From: Firm-04 sp045642925
Lineage (GTDB): Bacteria > Bacillota > Clostridia > Oscillospirales > Ruminococcaceae
Direction: 5' to 3'
NCBI GenBank assembly: GCA_045642925.1
Contig: JAZUJW010000093.1
Location: 4,019-68,018 of the forward strand
DNA length: 64,000 bases
Made by a program: the position numbers and the translations under genes. Positions 1 through 8,614 of this stretch are shown here, in pieces. The notes under the pieces are model-generated. The model was not told the origin of the DNA. It made no database searches and saw only the letters and a list, made by a program, of their open reading frames with translations. How positions within the stretch are numbered: the stretch's first letter is position 1; each line of letters opens with the position of its first letter.

Positions 1-1623
1 GGCGGAGAGGCATATTACGAATTTCGGGATGCGCAGTGGTATCAGATGGGCAAAAATGCTGCGCAGTATGCCATGACAGACGCTTATCTGGATTCTTATG
101 GCCGCGGACTGACCATTACCTGTGCAGTCCCTTGTTATGATGCGGAGGGGAATTTTTTCGGCTGTATCGGAATTGATATTTTAATGAGCGAACTGAATGC
201 TGCCATGGTGAATGATGGAATCATCGAACCATCCCGTGCCATGTTGATGGACGGGGAAGGAAATCTGATTGCGGGCAGAAGTGAGAACCTTTCCGCCGAA
301 CACTTGCGAAATATCCGTGATGCAGAAAGCAACGCCTGCCTACGCCTTGCAGCAGATGAGATCATGACGCAGCGGAACGGCATTTATAAAAGCGGCACAG
401 ATGAAAGTGCAGTATATATTGCATATGCTACGATTGCAGAACTGGATTGGACAGTTTGTATTACAACGCCTGTTTCATCTGTTGTCAAGCCTGCCGTGCT
501 GATCAAAGACAGCATTGATGAAAATACCCACCATGTTGTGGAAGTGATCGTCAAGAGTATTTTGACGGTGCTGCAAAGTTATCTTGTTGTCAGTGCGCTG
601 ATTTTGTTGCTGGTGACCATGCTTGTCGGAAAAGTATCGAAGAAAATCGCGCATCCGCTGAAGGTATTAGAACAGGATGTACGACAAATCAGTTCAGGGC
701 ATCTCGAACAGAGAACGGTCGTATCAACAAATGATGAAATCGGAAGTCTTGCTGCATCATTTAACCAAATGACAGATTCATTACAGCAATATATCCGTGA
801 CCTGAAAGAAATGACCGTGAAAGAGGAACGTCTTGCTATGGAATTGTCGGTCGCCCGTGAAATTCAGGCGAGTATGCTCCCGAAAGATTTTCAGATATAT
901 GGCACGCATCATGAATTTTCGCTCTATGCATCCATGATGCCTGCGAAGGCAGTCGGCGGCGACTTTTATGATTTCTTCATGACCGATGCCACACATCTTG
1001 TATTGGTCATGGCAGATGTATCCGGAAAAGGTGTACCTGCGGCGCTTTTCATGGCAAAAGCCAAGACTGCCCTGAAAATGCGTGCAATGACAGGCGGTAC
1101 GCCGTCAGAGATTCTCACAGATTTGAATACACAGATGTGTGAAGGCAATGAAGGTGATATGTTTGTGACCGTCTGGCTGGCAATGATTGATTTGCAGACG
1201 GGAAGGGGAGTCGCAGCAAATGCCGGACATGAACATCCTGTTCTGCGCAGAGCGAATGGTCAGTATGAACTGGTTCGTTATCGCCATTCTATTATGATCG
1301 GTGCAATGGAAGAAATGCAGTATCAGCAGCATTTCTTTGAACTGCACACAGGGGACAGTCTGTTTGTCTATACGGATGGTGTTACGGAGGCAACGACGAC
1401 CGAAGAAAATGTATGGTTTGGAACTGACCGTCTTTTGGAAGCGCTGAACTGCGAGCCAAATGCATCACCGCAAGATGCCATACAGAATGTGTCAGCGGCA
1501 ATTGAAGCATTTTCCGCAGGTACAGAACAATTTGATGACATTACAATGTTGTGTCTGACGTATCATGGCACAGAAGATACAAAAATAGCTGGAGAAGCAT
1601 TTTCATCATCTGACGATGCGTGA
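1..1623 (+). CDS. Cache/HAMP SpoIIE-type (PP2C) protein phosphatase, 5' partial
   Basis: The reading frame is open to the window edge, so the true start lies upstream. The visible 540 residues show the end of an extracytoplasmic Cache-type sensor (GCIGIDILM segment), a transmembrane helix at about residues 190-210, a HAMP linker, then a PPM/SpoIIE phosphatase domain with GGDFYDFF, ADVSGKGVPAALFMA, VYTDGVTEA and FDDITML, which carry the metal-binding Asp residues. Proteins of this RsbU-like family dephosphorylate anti-sigma antagonists in response to an outside signal; the partner is not visible here. A strong terminator follows, so it ends its transcription unit. Confidence 0.88.
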   Translation, partial: GGEAYYEFRDAQWYQMGKNAAQYAMTDAYLDSYGRGLTITCAVPCYDAEGNFFGCIGIDILMSELNAAMVNDGIIEPSRAMLMDGEGNLIAGRSENLSAEHLRNIRDAESNACLRLAADEIMTQRNGIYKSGTDESAVYIAYATIAELDWTVCITTPVSSVVKPAVLIKDSIDENTHHVVEVIVKSILTVLQSYLVVSALILLLVTMLVGKVSKKIAHPLKVLEQDVRQISSGHLEQRTVVSTNDEIGSLAASFNQMTDSLQQYIRDLKEMTVKEERLAMELSVAREIQASMLPKDFQIYGTHHEFSLYASMMPAKAVGGDFYDFFMTDATHLVLVMADVSGKGVPAALFMAKAKTALKMRAMTGGTPSEILTDLNTQMCEGNEGDMFVTVWLAMIDLQTGRGVAANAGHEHPVLRRANGQYELVRYRHSIMIGAMEEMQYQQHFFELHTGDSLFVYTDGVTEATTTEENVWFGTDRLLEALNCEPNASPQDAIQNVSAAIEAFSAGTEQFDDITMLCLTYHGTEDTKIAGEAFSSSDDA

Positions 1624-1634
1624 AGACCGCAATA

Positions 1635-1668
1635 CGGCGCATTCCATTATGAATGCGCCGCTTTTCTC
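1635..1668 (+). terminator. Rho-independent terminator after the phosphatase gene
   Basis: A 10-bp perfect stem (CGGCGCATTC at 1635-1644 with GAATGCGCCG at 1651-1660, six-base loop) is followed by a T-rich run. Confidence 0.85.
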
Positions 1669-1752
1669 TTTCAGACAGATTCCCTTTCTTTTTGAAACCG
1701 AATATCATGGTGGATCAGGTTTGTGAATGGTTTAGAATTAACAAATAAGTCA

Positions 1753-1781
1753 TTGACATTTTGCAATATATGGTTTATAAT
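1753..1781 (+). promoter_or_regulatory. SigA-type promoter for the Cache-GGDEF gene
   Basis: TTGACA (1753-1758), a 17-base spacer and TATAAT (1776-1781): a full consensus match about 80 bases ahead of the start codon. Confidence 0.85.
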
Positions 1782-1860
1782 CTTGTTAAATAGCAATAGC
1801 GTTTTATACAATATTTACAGATAGGAGGAAGGCAGTCATTTTGATACTGCTGATGATATC

Positions 1861-3498
1861 ATGAAAAAATCAATTCGAATCAAAATACATAGATTGCTAT
1901 TCTTCAGCTTGATTGTGATGTCGTTTTGTATGGTTGCGTTCAATCTGGTTTTGATTTTTCGCACAACAGTTGACCATTCTACGATCATGCTTCAGAAAAC
2001 CTGTGATTCTCAGGCATCAGAATTGAATAATCAATTTAAGCTTGTGGAACAGTCTGTCAAAAACTTGTATTTACTCTCCGAACAGTTTCGCCCTTCACTT
2101 TCCGAATTGAAAGATGAAAATGTTGCCGCGCAATATGTAGAAAAGTTTCAGGAAATAGCGATTGCGTCTGCTTACAACACCGATGGTGCATTGGCAATCT
2201 ATTATCGAATGAATCCTGAAATTTCCAACAGCGGCAAAACAGGTTTCTTCTGGGTGAAGTCACCCGAAACGCACGAATTTGAGGAAAATGAAGCAACAGA
2301 TATCAGTGCATACGACGAGAATGATATAGAACACGTCGGTTGGTATTATCTTCCGATCATGGCTAGGAAAGCGATTTGGATGGAACCATATTACAATGCA
2401 AATATCGGCGTTGAAATGATATCTTATGTCACACCGATTTATGATGTGGAAGGTCTGGTCGGTGTGGTCGGAATTGACGTTGATTTCAATAGTTTAATAG
2501 AATCCGCAGAAAATATTCATATCTATGAAAGCTGCGGTGCTGTATTATGCAGTCTGAATGATAAAAAAGTATACTTCAATCAATCAGCTCTGCTTGGAGA
2601 TACGATCCCGACTGATATTTTCAATGAAATGGACGTGATGACGCATCCAAAAAAGCTATTGTCAACCAAAATTAATAAAAACAACTATTCATATTATTTT
2701 GTCACATTAAATAACGACATGAAATACTTGATCTATGCTGAGAAGAATGAGATATTCAATCAGGCAAGAGTCACAATTTTCATCAGTTTATTGATTTTTT
2801 CTGTGGTGCTGTTCGTGACAATGCTGATTGCCTTTCGTCTGGGCATGAAAATTGTGAATCCAATTGGTCAGATTATTGAAGCAACGAAGAAATATGCGCA
2901 GGGGGATTGGAGTGTCAAGGTGCAATGTGATACGAATGATGAATTACAGCTTCTGACCGAGAATATCTCAATTATGGCAGATAAAACGCAATCGTATATC
3001 CGATTGATTCAGGATATGGCAAAGAAAGATACGCTGACAGGCCTCCGCAATAAAAATGCTTATCTGCTATATGTCAAAAAAATTGAGAATGAACATATTA
3101 AGGAAAAAAGAAGATTTGCTGTCGTTGTATTTGATATCAATAATCTGAAAAAAGTCAATGATACGCTTGGACACGAAAAAGGCGATGAACTCATCATTGC
3201 TGCCAGCAAGGCAATCTGCATCGCTTTTGCACACAGCCCTGTTTTCAGAATCGGTGGCGATGAATTGGTTGCGATCATTGACGGCGGCGATTATGACGAT
3301 AAGGACACAATTGTTGCAGATTTTCGTCAGAAAATGAAAGAAGCAAGTGATGTCGGTGACATCATGCGCGTTTGCGTTTCTTCAGGGATGGCAGTATTTG
3401 GCAAAGATGGTTCAACATATGATGAAATCTTTGAAATTGCTGACCAGCGAATGTATCAGAACAAAATTGAATTAAAAAAGGGCGAAGCGCCAAGATAA
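1861..3498 (+). CDS. Membrane Cache-domain diguanylate cyclase (GGDEF)
   Basis: The 545-residue protein has an N-terminal membrane helix (about 9-32), a periplasm-facing Cache-type sensor (about 35-300), a second helix (about 303-328), a HAMP segment and a C-terminal GGDEF domain (about 380-540). The active-site loop reads RIGGDEL, a GGDEL variant of GGDEF whose catalytic acidic pair is kept, and TLTGLRNKNA marks the domain start. It probably makes cyclic di-GMP in response to an extracellular ligand. The best ribosome site (GGAGGAAGG near 1824-1832) is about 30 bases ahead of this ATG and no other in-frame start lies between them; see findings for a possible coupling mini-cistron. NUDIX gene follows closely. 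Confidence 0.88.
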   Translation: MKKSIRIKIHRLLFFSLIVMSFCMVAFNLVLIFRTTVDHSTIMLQKTCDSQASELNNQFKLVEQSVKNLYLLSEQFRPSLSELKDENVAAQYVEKFQEIAIASAYNTDGALAIYYRMNPEISNSGKTGFFWVKSPETHEFEENEATDISAYDENDIEHVGWYYLPIMARKAIWMEPYYNANIGVEMISYVTPIYDVEGLVGVVGIDVDFNSLIESAENIHIYESCGAVLCSLNDKKVYFNQSALLGDTIPTDIFNEMDVMTHPKKLLSTKINKNNYSYYFVTLNNDMKYLIYAEKNEIFNQARVTIFISLLIFSVVLFVTMLIAFRLGMKIVNPIGQIIEATKKYAQGDWSVKVQCDTNDELQLLTENISIMADKTQSYIRLIQDMAKKDTLTGLRNKNAYLLYVKKIENEHIKEKRRFAVVVFDINNLKKVNDTLGHEKGDELIIAASKAICIAFAHSPVFRIGGDELVAIIDGGDYDDKDTIVADFRQKMKEASDVGDIMRVCVSSGMAVFGKDGSTYDEIFEIADQRMYQNKIELKKGEAPR

Positions 3499-3531
3499 GT
3501 ATTTATGGAGCATAGAAAGGCATTGATTATG

Positions 3532-4092
3532 GAATATCTGGACATCGTCAACGAGAACGGACAACCGACAGGAGAAATCGTAGAGCGCGGAAAAGCACAT
3601 ACCGATGGAATTATGCACCGCACCTCACACGTATGGGTGCTTCGGAAACGGGATGAGCATATTGAACTCCTTCTGCAAAAGCGATGTGACACAAAGGATT
3701 CTTTTCCCGGCTGCTATGATATTTCCAGTGCGGGACATATTCCCGCAGGTGTCGATTACGTACCATCGGCGATACGGGAACTGAAGGAAGAACTGGGCAT
3801 TGATGCGTCAGAAAAGGAACTGATTCACTGCGGCGATCGCTTTGTGGTGTGGGATGATGTGTTTCATGGGAAACCGTTCCATGACCGTCAGTATTCCAGA
3901 GTATTTGCTCTTTGGTGTGACAGCGGCGAAACAGAATTTCAGTTACAGAAAGAAGAAGTTTCTGCTGTGAAATGGATGGAATTGGACGAAGTGATTTCTG
4001 CTGTACAGGAAAATACCATTCCGCATTGCATTGTTCTAGCGGAACTATTGATGGTCAAGCAGGCGATAGAAAAAGACATTCCTGAAAAATGA
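3532..4092 (+). CDS. NUDIX hydrolase
   Basis: A 186-residue NUDIX protein. The Nudix box spans about residues 69-91 (GHIPAG, then REL and EELG, matching G-x5-E-like/REUXEEXGU), preceded by HVWVLRKR and LLLQKR strands typical of the IDI/YfcD-like group of Nudix enzymes, which cleave or isomerise diphosphate-linked compounds with Mg2+. Substrate cannot be told from sequence. I chose the ATG at 3532 because AGAAAGG sits at proper distance ahead of it; an in-frame ATG at 3505 has no ribosome site. It lies 33 bases after the GGDEF gene, probably in the same transcript. Confidence 0.85.
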   Translation, partial: EYLDIVNENGQPTGEIVERGKAHTDGIMHRTSHVWVLRKRDEHIELLLQKRCDTKDSFPGCYDISSAGHIPAGVDYVPSAIRELKEELGIDASEKELIHCGDRFVVWDDVFHGKPFHDRQYSRVFALWCDSGETEFQLQKEEVSAVKWMELDEVISAVQENTIPHCIVLAELLMVKQAIEKDIPEK

Positions 4093-4102
4093 TAGAAAAT
4101 CC

Positions 4103-4131
4103 TTGCAATTTCTTGATAGCTGTGTTATACT
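4103..4131 (+). promoter_or_regulatory. SigA-type promoter for the 4164 membrane protein
   Basis: TTGCAA (4103-4108), 17-base spacer, TATACT (4126-4131), about 30 bases before the start codon of the next gene. Confidence 0.75.
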
Positions 4132-4163
4132 GATAGAGTATATAATAGTAGGAGGATAACACA

Positions 4164-4595
4164 ATGGATTTCATTCAAACCATTTTTCAAAGTCTGACAG
4201 GACTTGTTCTATCGAATGCTGCCGCAGTATTTCTTTTCTCTTGGGGTATTTTTTCTCTGATCCTGCGAAAAAACAGTACAGAGGACGCTGAAAAACAAAA
4301 GTATTTTCGGTCGTTCCTCTTTTCATGGATCGGGTATGCTATATTGACTGCAACGGTCTCAATCGCCTGTAATACTTTCTTTTCCATTCTGGTGATTCAG
4401 GTTTTGCTGATTGGGTGCATTTTTCTGCCCTTGTCCATCTTTTGCAATATCATGAAAAAAAAGCGCAGTGATGATGAAAAGAAGAAACTTTTCTGGAAGC
4501 GGCTCAGTATCCTGTTCCTGATTTTGTTTATTGTTGCCATTCTCTGCATTATCGCCTTCCTGATTATGCTGGCAATCGGGTTACAACATATGTAA
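4164..4595 (+). CDS. Four-helix integral membrane protein of unknown function
   Basis: A 143-residue hydrophobic protein preceded by TAGGAGG. It has predicted membrane helices at about 10-30, 50-72, 74-93 and 113-140, separated by a basic-acidic loop (NSTEDAEKQKYF) and a lysine-rich loop (KKKRSDDEKKK). I do not recognise a family. It has its own promoter and terminator. Its C-terminal half resembles the C-terminal half of the nearby ORF at 4782-5099 (FLPLS.FC, then a charged patch, then RLSILFLILF), so the two are diverged copies. Confidence 0.7.
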   Translation: MDFIQTIFQSLTGLVLSNAAAVFLFSWGIFSLILRKNSTEDAEKQKYFRSFLFSWIGYAILTATVSIACNTFFSILVIQVLLIGCIFLPLSIFCNIMKKKRSDDEKKKLFWKRLSILFLILFIVAILCIIAFLIMLAIGLQHM

Positions 4596-4621
4596 TCAGA
4601 TATACGGCAAATGCTTCATGC

Positions 4622-4655
4622 AGCACCGCCTGTAAATAATCAGACGGTGCTTTTC
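4622..4655 (+). terminator. Terminator after the 4164 membrane protein
   Basis: AGCACCGCCTG pairs with CAGACGGTGCT (one internal mismatch) around a short loop, followed by TTTT. Confidence 0.7.
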
Positions 4656-4781
4656 TGTATGCTTTCCATATCTGCGTCATACAAAAAATTTTTTTGCAAG
4701 TGTCCAAAAACAGCCTCGACATTCCGTATTCTCTAATATAAGCTTATTTGCGGCACAACCGCATCATGAAGGGCGCTCCTA

Positions 4782-5099
4782 ATGGATGAACAACGGCTCA
4801 TTGATACACTGAAACAACGGGATAAAACTGCCATGCAGGAACGTCTGCACGTCTACGGTTCTACCATAAAATCTGCTGTATATCCGCCCACTTGGCTGAT
4901 GCAGGCGTTTGTAAGTCCTTGCGGATTTCTGCCGCTATCGGCTTTTTGTAGTGAAATGGGGAAAATTCGCGTTGAAGATGAGAGAAAACAGCGTTTCCGG
5001 AAGCGTATGAGTATTTTGTTCCTGATTCTGTTCTGTGTCGTATTTGTAGTGATGTTTTGCTTTATCTATTCATTTCGCCGAGAGATTCGATATATGTGA
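4782..5099 (+). pseudogene. Chimeric remnant: ECF sigma-factor start joined to a membrane-protein end
   Basis: This 105-residue frame has two unrelated halves. Residues 1-35 (MDEQRLIDTLKQRDKTAM, then HVYGSTIKSAVY) read like the conserved N-terminus of a small sigma-70/ECF factor, where the pattern would continue into region 2. From about residue 45 on (FLPLSAFC, then a charged patch, RMSILFLILF) it matches the last helices of the membrane protein at 4164-4595. The join falls near 4880-4905. The simplest reading is a deletion that fused two genes. It may still be translated, but neither half is complete. The parental sigma factor is not otherwise in this stretch. Confidence 0.6.
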
Positions 5100-5114
5100 T
5101 TCACGGAGGTAATC

Positions 5115-5255
5115 ATGAAAGAAAAAACATTTTGGCGGTGGCTGATTCTCATTTGTGTCGTAGGGATCCTGTCCCTGATTGGGATTCTTTGTTACACCTT
5201 CTATTTGCATGACAATGTCTCGATTATCGCCTATATTGCCAATGAGAGGAGCTGA
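5115..5255 (+). CDS. Small single-span membrane protein
   Basis: A 46-residue frame with a strong ribosome site (GGAGGT at 5105-5110). It starts MKEKTFWRWLILICVVG and carries one membrane helix at about residues 8-32, followed by a short polar tail. Its stop codon is 4 bases before the start of the PstS-like gene, whose ribosome site (GAGAGGAG) lies inside this gene, so the two are probably translated together. No family recognised. Confidence 0.65.
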   Translation: MKEKTFWRWLILICVVGILSLIGILCYTFYLHDNVSIIAYIANERS

Positions 5256-5259
5256 CAGC

Positions 5260-6231
5260 ATGATACCGAAACGAACAGCCATTCTGATACTGACAGCAGT
5301 ATTCTGCTTCTTTGCGTTCTTTGATATGATGTGCTTTGAATTATTTACGAAGCGCTGTATCTGCGATTACAGTCCCGAAATGCAGGCACGTTCTGTGGAA
5401 TTGTCCGTCTATTTGCCTTTCGAGGAATCGACAAAGGCTGCATCTTTGGAGCATCCTGCGTCATTACAGTTATCAAACGGAGATTTGCCGATTTTGGACA
5501 GTGCCGCCGCATTATATCCCATCAATGCGGCATTTGTCAAAGCGGTGTATCCGGAAGGAAGCTGTTCCTATGACGGCATTTCGCAGTTTTTACCTGAAAG
5601 CAGTCTGCAAATGAATAATACACCCACTGCCTACAAGAAAATTGTCGATGGTGACACAGATATTGCGCTGCTTGCCGAACCTTCTGAGGCACAAAAACAG
5701 TATGCTGCGGAAAAGGGCGTGACATTGGAATTTCTGCCGATTGGCAAAGAAGCATTCGTCTTTTTGGTCAATGCAAATAACCCCGTGGAAAATCTGAATG
5801 TTGCGGACGTGCAGGCAATATACAGCGGTGAAGTCACAAACTGGTCTGCATTCGGCGGAAAAAACGAACATATAGCCGCATTGCAGCGCAATGAGGGCAG
5901 CGGCAGTCAGTCGGCAATCATCCGATTCATGGATGGAAAGCCGATACATAAGGATTATCTGACTTTTCTGGGCAGCGCAATTGGCTTTTCATTTCGATTC
6001 TACGTTGATGGCATGGTGGCAGACAGCGGCGTAAAGATGCTTTCGCTGAATGGTATTTATCCCAGCAAAGAGAACGTCAGCAACGAAACCTATCCCATCG
6101 TCAATCATTTCTATGCAGTGTACCGTGCGGATAATACAAATCCGAATGTAAAGAAGCTTCTCGACTGGATGTGCACGACGGAAGCGCAGGATTTGGTGGA
6201 GTTGTCGGGTTATTCCCGCGCATATGAATAA
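5260..6231 (+). CDS. PstS-like substrate-binding protein, membrane-anchored
   Basis: A 323-residue protein with an N-terminal membrane helix (about 5-28) and a periplasmic-binding-protein domain of the PstS/phosphate-binding-like type. Visible landmarks: PINAAFVKAVYP, an ALLAEPSEAQ strand, VEFLPIG-like FLPIGKEAFVFLVN, IYSGEVTNWSAFGG, and RNEGSGSQSAII, the loop that in PstS proteins contacts the anion. No pstC, pstA or pstB is next to it, and the anchor is an uncleaved helix rather than a lipobox, so it may act as a sensor or an orphan binding protein. The start at 5260 fits GAGGAG; a longer frame from 5179 would overlap the small gene before it. Confidence 0.8.
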   Translation: MIPKRTAILILTAVFCFFAFFDMMCFELFTKRCICDYSPEMQARSVELSVYLPFEESTKAASLEHPASLQLSNGDLPILDSAAALYPINAAFVKAVYPEGSCSYDGISQFLPESSLQMNNTPTAYKKIVDGDTDIALLAEPSEAQKQYAAEKGVTLEFLPIGKEAFVFLVNANNPVENLNVADVQAIYSGEVTNWSAFGGKNEHIAALQRNEGSGSQSAIIRFMDGKPIHKDYLTFLGSAIGFSFRFYVDGMVADSGVKMLSLNGIYPSKENVSNETYPIVNHFYAVYRADNTNPNVKKLLDWMCTTEAQDLVELSGYSRAYE

Positions 6232-6234
6232 AAT

Positions 6235-6276
6235 GAAGCGGCTGTGTTCGGTATCATGAACACAGCCGCTTCGGTT
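6235..6276. terminator. Bidirectional terminator between convergent genes
   Basis: A 15-bp perfect stem (GAAGCGGCTGTGTTC at 6235-6249 with its complement at 6258-6272). It lies between the PstS-like gene and the minus-strand patatin gene and can serve both. Confidence 0.85.
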
Positions 6277-6291
6277 TATGGATCAGAATTT

Positions 6292-7143
6292 CTACCTTGA
6301 TAAAAATGTCTGCAAATCAGGCAGAACAGCATTGGCAGTCTGTACGCCGATATCGTATACTTCCTGCATTTGCTGAGCATCGTGCGTCATATGACTGACA
6401 GACAGAGACTTGGACGGGCGAATCACAAATGCATTTCCGTTCTGTTCCTGTTCGGTAACATATTCTGTTTGCCGATTGTACATGATATGCCGTTGTTCCA
6501 TTGCTTCAATGAAAGCAGGGTAGCGTGCATATTTTGCACGAACCAACGGCATCATCTGATTCGGCTGCTTTCGGTAATCGGCAGGGCGTGTCAGAATCAC
6601 GACATTTTTTCGGAAACCCTGTGCTTCATGATACGCCAGCGGAATGGAATCCGAAATGCCGCCATCAAGCATTTTCAAGCCGTCAATGGAAACGATACGA
6701 GAAACCAGAGGCATCGAAGCCGAAGCACGATACCATTCCATTTCTTTGGAGTGGATGGTCTTAGACTTGTGATAGATTGGCTTTCCGGTTACAACATCTG
6801 TGCAGACGATGGTAAAATTCATTGGATTCTGCGCAAAGGCAGCAACGTCCATCCGGTCAAGTTGTTCAGGCAGTGTGTGGTAGCAAAATTCTGCGCCGAA
6901 CATATCACCTGTCAGCAATAATGAAGAAACACTGCAAAAACGCCAATCTTCGGCAAACCGTTTGCAATATCGAAGTGGCCTGCCGATTTGCCGGCTCTTG
7001 AAATTACATCCGAATGTGGCACCTGCTGATACACCAACACAGCTTGCAAAGGAAATATTGTGATGCATCAGAACATCTATGATGCCGGAAGTAAACAAGC
7101 CGCGCATAGCACCGCCTTCCAGAACAAGACCGATTTGTGACAT
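6292..7143 (-). CDS. Patatin-like phospholipase
   Basis: A 283-residue patatin-family serine hydrolase. It shows the oxyanion loop LVLEGGAMRGLFTSG (residues 6-20), the nucleophile elbow GVSAG (around 37-41) and the DGG motif that supplies the catalytic Asp (DGGISDSIP, around 160). These proteins hydrolyse acyl esters of membrane lipids; the closest named groups are RssA/YjjU-like. It is the last gene of a minus-strand run with trkA and trkH, 18 bases after trkH, so it is probably cotranscribed with the potassium system; a functional tie is not evident. Confidence 0.87.
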   Translation of the reverse strand: MSQIGLVLEGGAMRGLFTSGIIDVLMHHNISFASCVGVSAGATFGCNFKSRQIGRPLRYCKRFAEDWRFCSVSSLLLTGDMFGAEFCYHTLPEQLDRMDVAAFAQNPMNFTIVCTDVVTGKPIYHKSKTIHSKEMEWYRASASMPLVSRIVSIDGLKMLDGGISDSIPLAYHEAQGFRKNVVILTRPADYRKQPNQMMPLVRAKYARYPAFIEAMEQRHIMYNRQTEYVTEQEQNGNAFVIRPSKSLSVSHMTHDAQQMQEVYDIGVQTANAVLPDLQTFLSR

Positions 7144-7161
7144 GATGGGGGAGTCCTTTCG

Positions 7162-8598
7162 TTATTTTTTCCAGGTAGCAGGAGAGAACAGCATCAGAAT
7201 CGGGAACAGTTCCAGTCTGCCTGCGAGCATATTGAAAATGAGCACGCATTTTGCCGGTGTGGAATAGACACCGAAATTCGCCATAGGGCCGACTTCGTTG
7301 AGACCCGGGCCGATGTTGTTGAGTGTTGTGACAGTTGCGGAGAAATTGGTTGTAAAATCATGACCATCCAATGAAAGCAGGATCATCGAAATTGCAAAAA
7401 TCAGGAAGAAACAGCTCATATAGACATTCACGGAACGAACCACTTCATCTTCGACCTGATGTCCGTCAATTTTGATTTTCTTGACCTGTTTCGGGTGAAT
7501 GAGAAGCTCAAATTCCTTCGCCATATTCTTTCCAAGAATAATAAAACGGGAAACCTTAATACCGCCGCCCGTGCTGCCTGCGCTCGCACCAATAAACATC
7601 AGCAGAAGAATGACAGTACGGGAAAGTTCAGGCCACTGATTGAAATCGGCAGTCGCAAATCCAGTCGAAGAAATCAAGGAAGCAACCGTAAATGCGCTGT
7701 GGTGCAAGGATTCACCGTAACCGCTGAACAGTGGTCTTGCATTCAGTGTCAGAATTACGATGGCTGTAATGATAATGCCGAAAAACACACGAAATTCCAA
7801 GTTAAAAGCGTCCTTGAATTTCTTGTGCAGAATCAGGAAATAAGACGTGAAGTTGACCGCAAACAAAATCATGAATACGGTGATGACATTCTGTGTGTAT
7901 GCCGAAAATTCGGTCAGTCCACTGTTGCAGAAGGAGAAACCTCCCGTACCTGCGGTCGCAAACGCTGTATTCAGTGCTTCAAAAACATTCATATCGCCGA
8001 ACAGAAGCAGAATGAATTCTGCAAGCGTCATGCCGAAATAGATCTCGTAGAGAAGCAGTGCTGTGGTTTTGACACGGGGGACGAGTTTGCTGACGGAAGG
8101 CCCCGGACTTTCCGCTTTCATGATATACATATTCTTGCCGCCGGAAATCGGAACAAATGCCATAATCAGTACCAGAACGCCCATACCGCCGACCCAGTGC
8201 GTAAAACTGCGCCACATGAGCATACATTTCGGCAGTTCTCCTACAGAAGCGAGCACACTTGCGCCTGTTGTGGTGAAACCGGATACTGATTCAAAAAGAG
8301 CATCAATAAAGGAAGGGATACTGTGCGAAAGATAAAGCGGAAGCGCACCGAATACACTCAGCACGATCCAGCCCATTGCAACGATCAGATAACCTTCTCT
8401 GGCAAACATCGTAGTTTTGTCCGTTTTGAGGAGTTTTGCAGCAGCAAAGCCGATGCCTACACAAAACAGTGCTATGACAATGAAAATCAGGATGGATTTT
8501 TCGCCGTAGACGGCACCTGTGATGATGGGAACGGTCATAAAGATGCCTTCAAAAAACAACAGTACACTGAGCACATAGCCAATCATTCTGTAATTCAT
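7162..8598 (-). CDS. trkH: Potassium uptake protein TrkH (membrane subunit)
   Basis: A 478-residue membrane protein of the TrkH/KtrB family, which moves K+ across the membrane in partnership with the TrkA gating protein encoded just upstream. The four pore-loop repeats are visible: SGFTTTGASV, ATAGTGGFS, SSTGFATADF and the GSTGGGIK stretch that follows, with about ten membrane helices. The start at 8598 (MNYRMIGYVLSVLLFFEG) is supported by AAAGGCGA; a longer frame to 8727 would overlap trkA and lacks support. It begins 16 bases after the trkA stop, so the two form an operon. Confidence 0.93.
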   Translation of the reverse strand: MNYRMIGYVLSVLLFFEGIFMTVPIITGAVYGEKSILIFIVIALFCVGIGFAAAKLLKTDKTTMFAREGYLIVAMGWIVLSVFGALPLYLSHSIPSFIDALFESVSGFTTTGASVLASVGELPKCMLMWRSFTHWVGGMGVLVLIMAFVPISGGKNMYIMKAESPGPSVSKLVPRVKTTALLLYEIYFGMTLAEFILLLFGDMNVFEALNTAFATAGTGGFSFCNSGLTEFSAYTQNVITVFMILFAVNFTSYFLILHKKFKDAFNLEFRVFFGIIITAIVILTLNARPLFSGYGESLHHSAFTVASLISSTGFATADFNQWPELSRTVILLLMFIGASAGSTGGGIKVSRFIILGKNMAKEFELLIHPKQVKKIKIDGHQVEDEVVRSVNVYMSCFFLIFAISMILLSLDGHDFTTNFSATVTTLNNIGPGLNEVGPMANFGVYSTPAKCVLIFNMLAGRLELFPILMLFSPATWKK

Positions 8599-8614
8599 GC
8601 TTTTCGCCTTTCGT

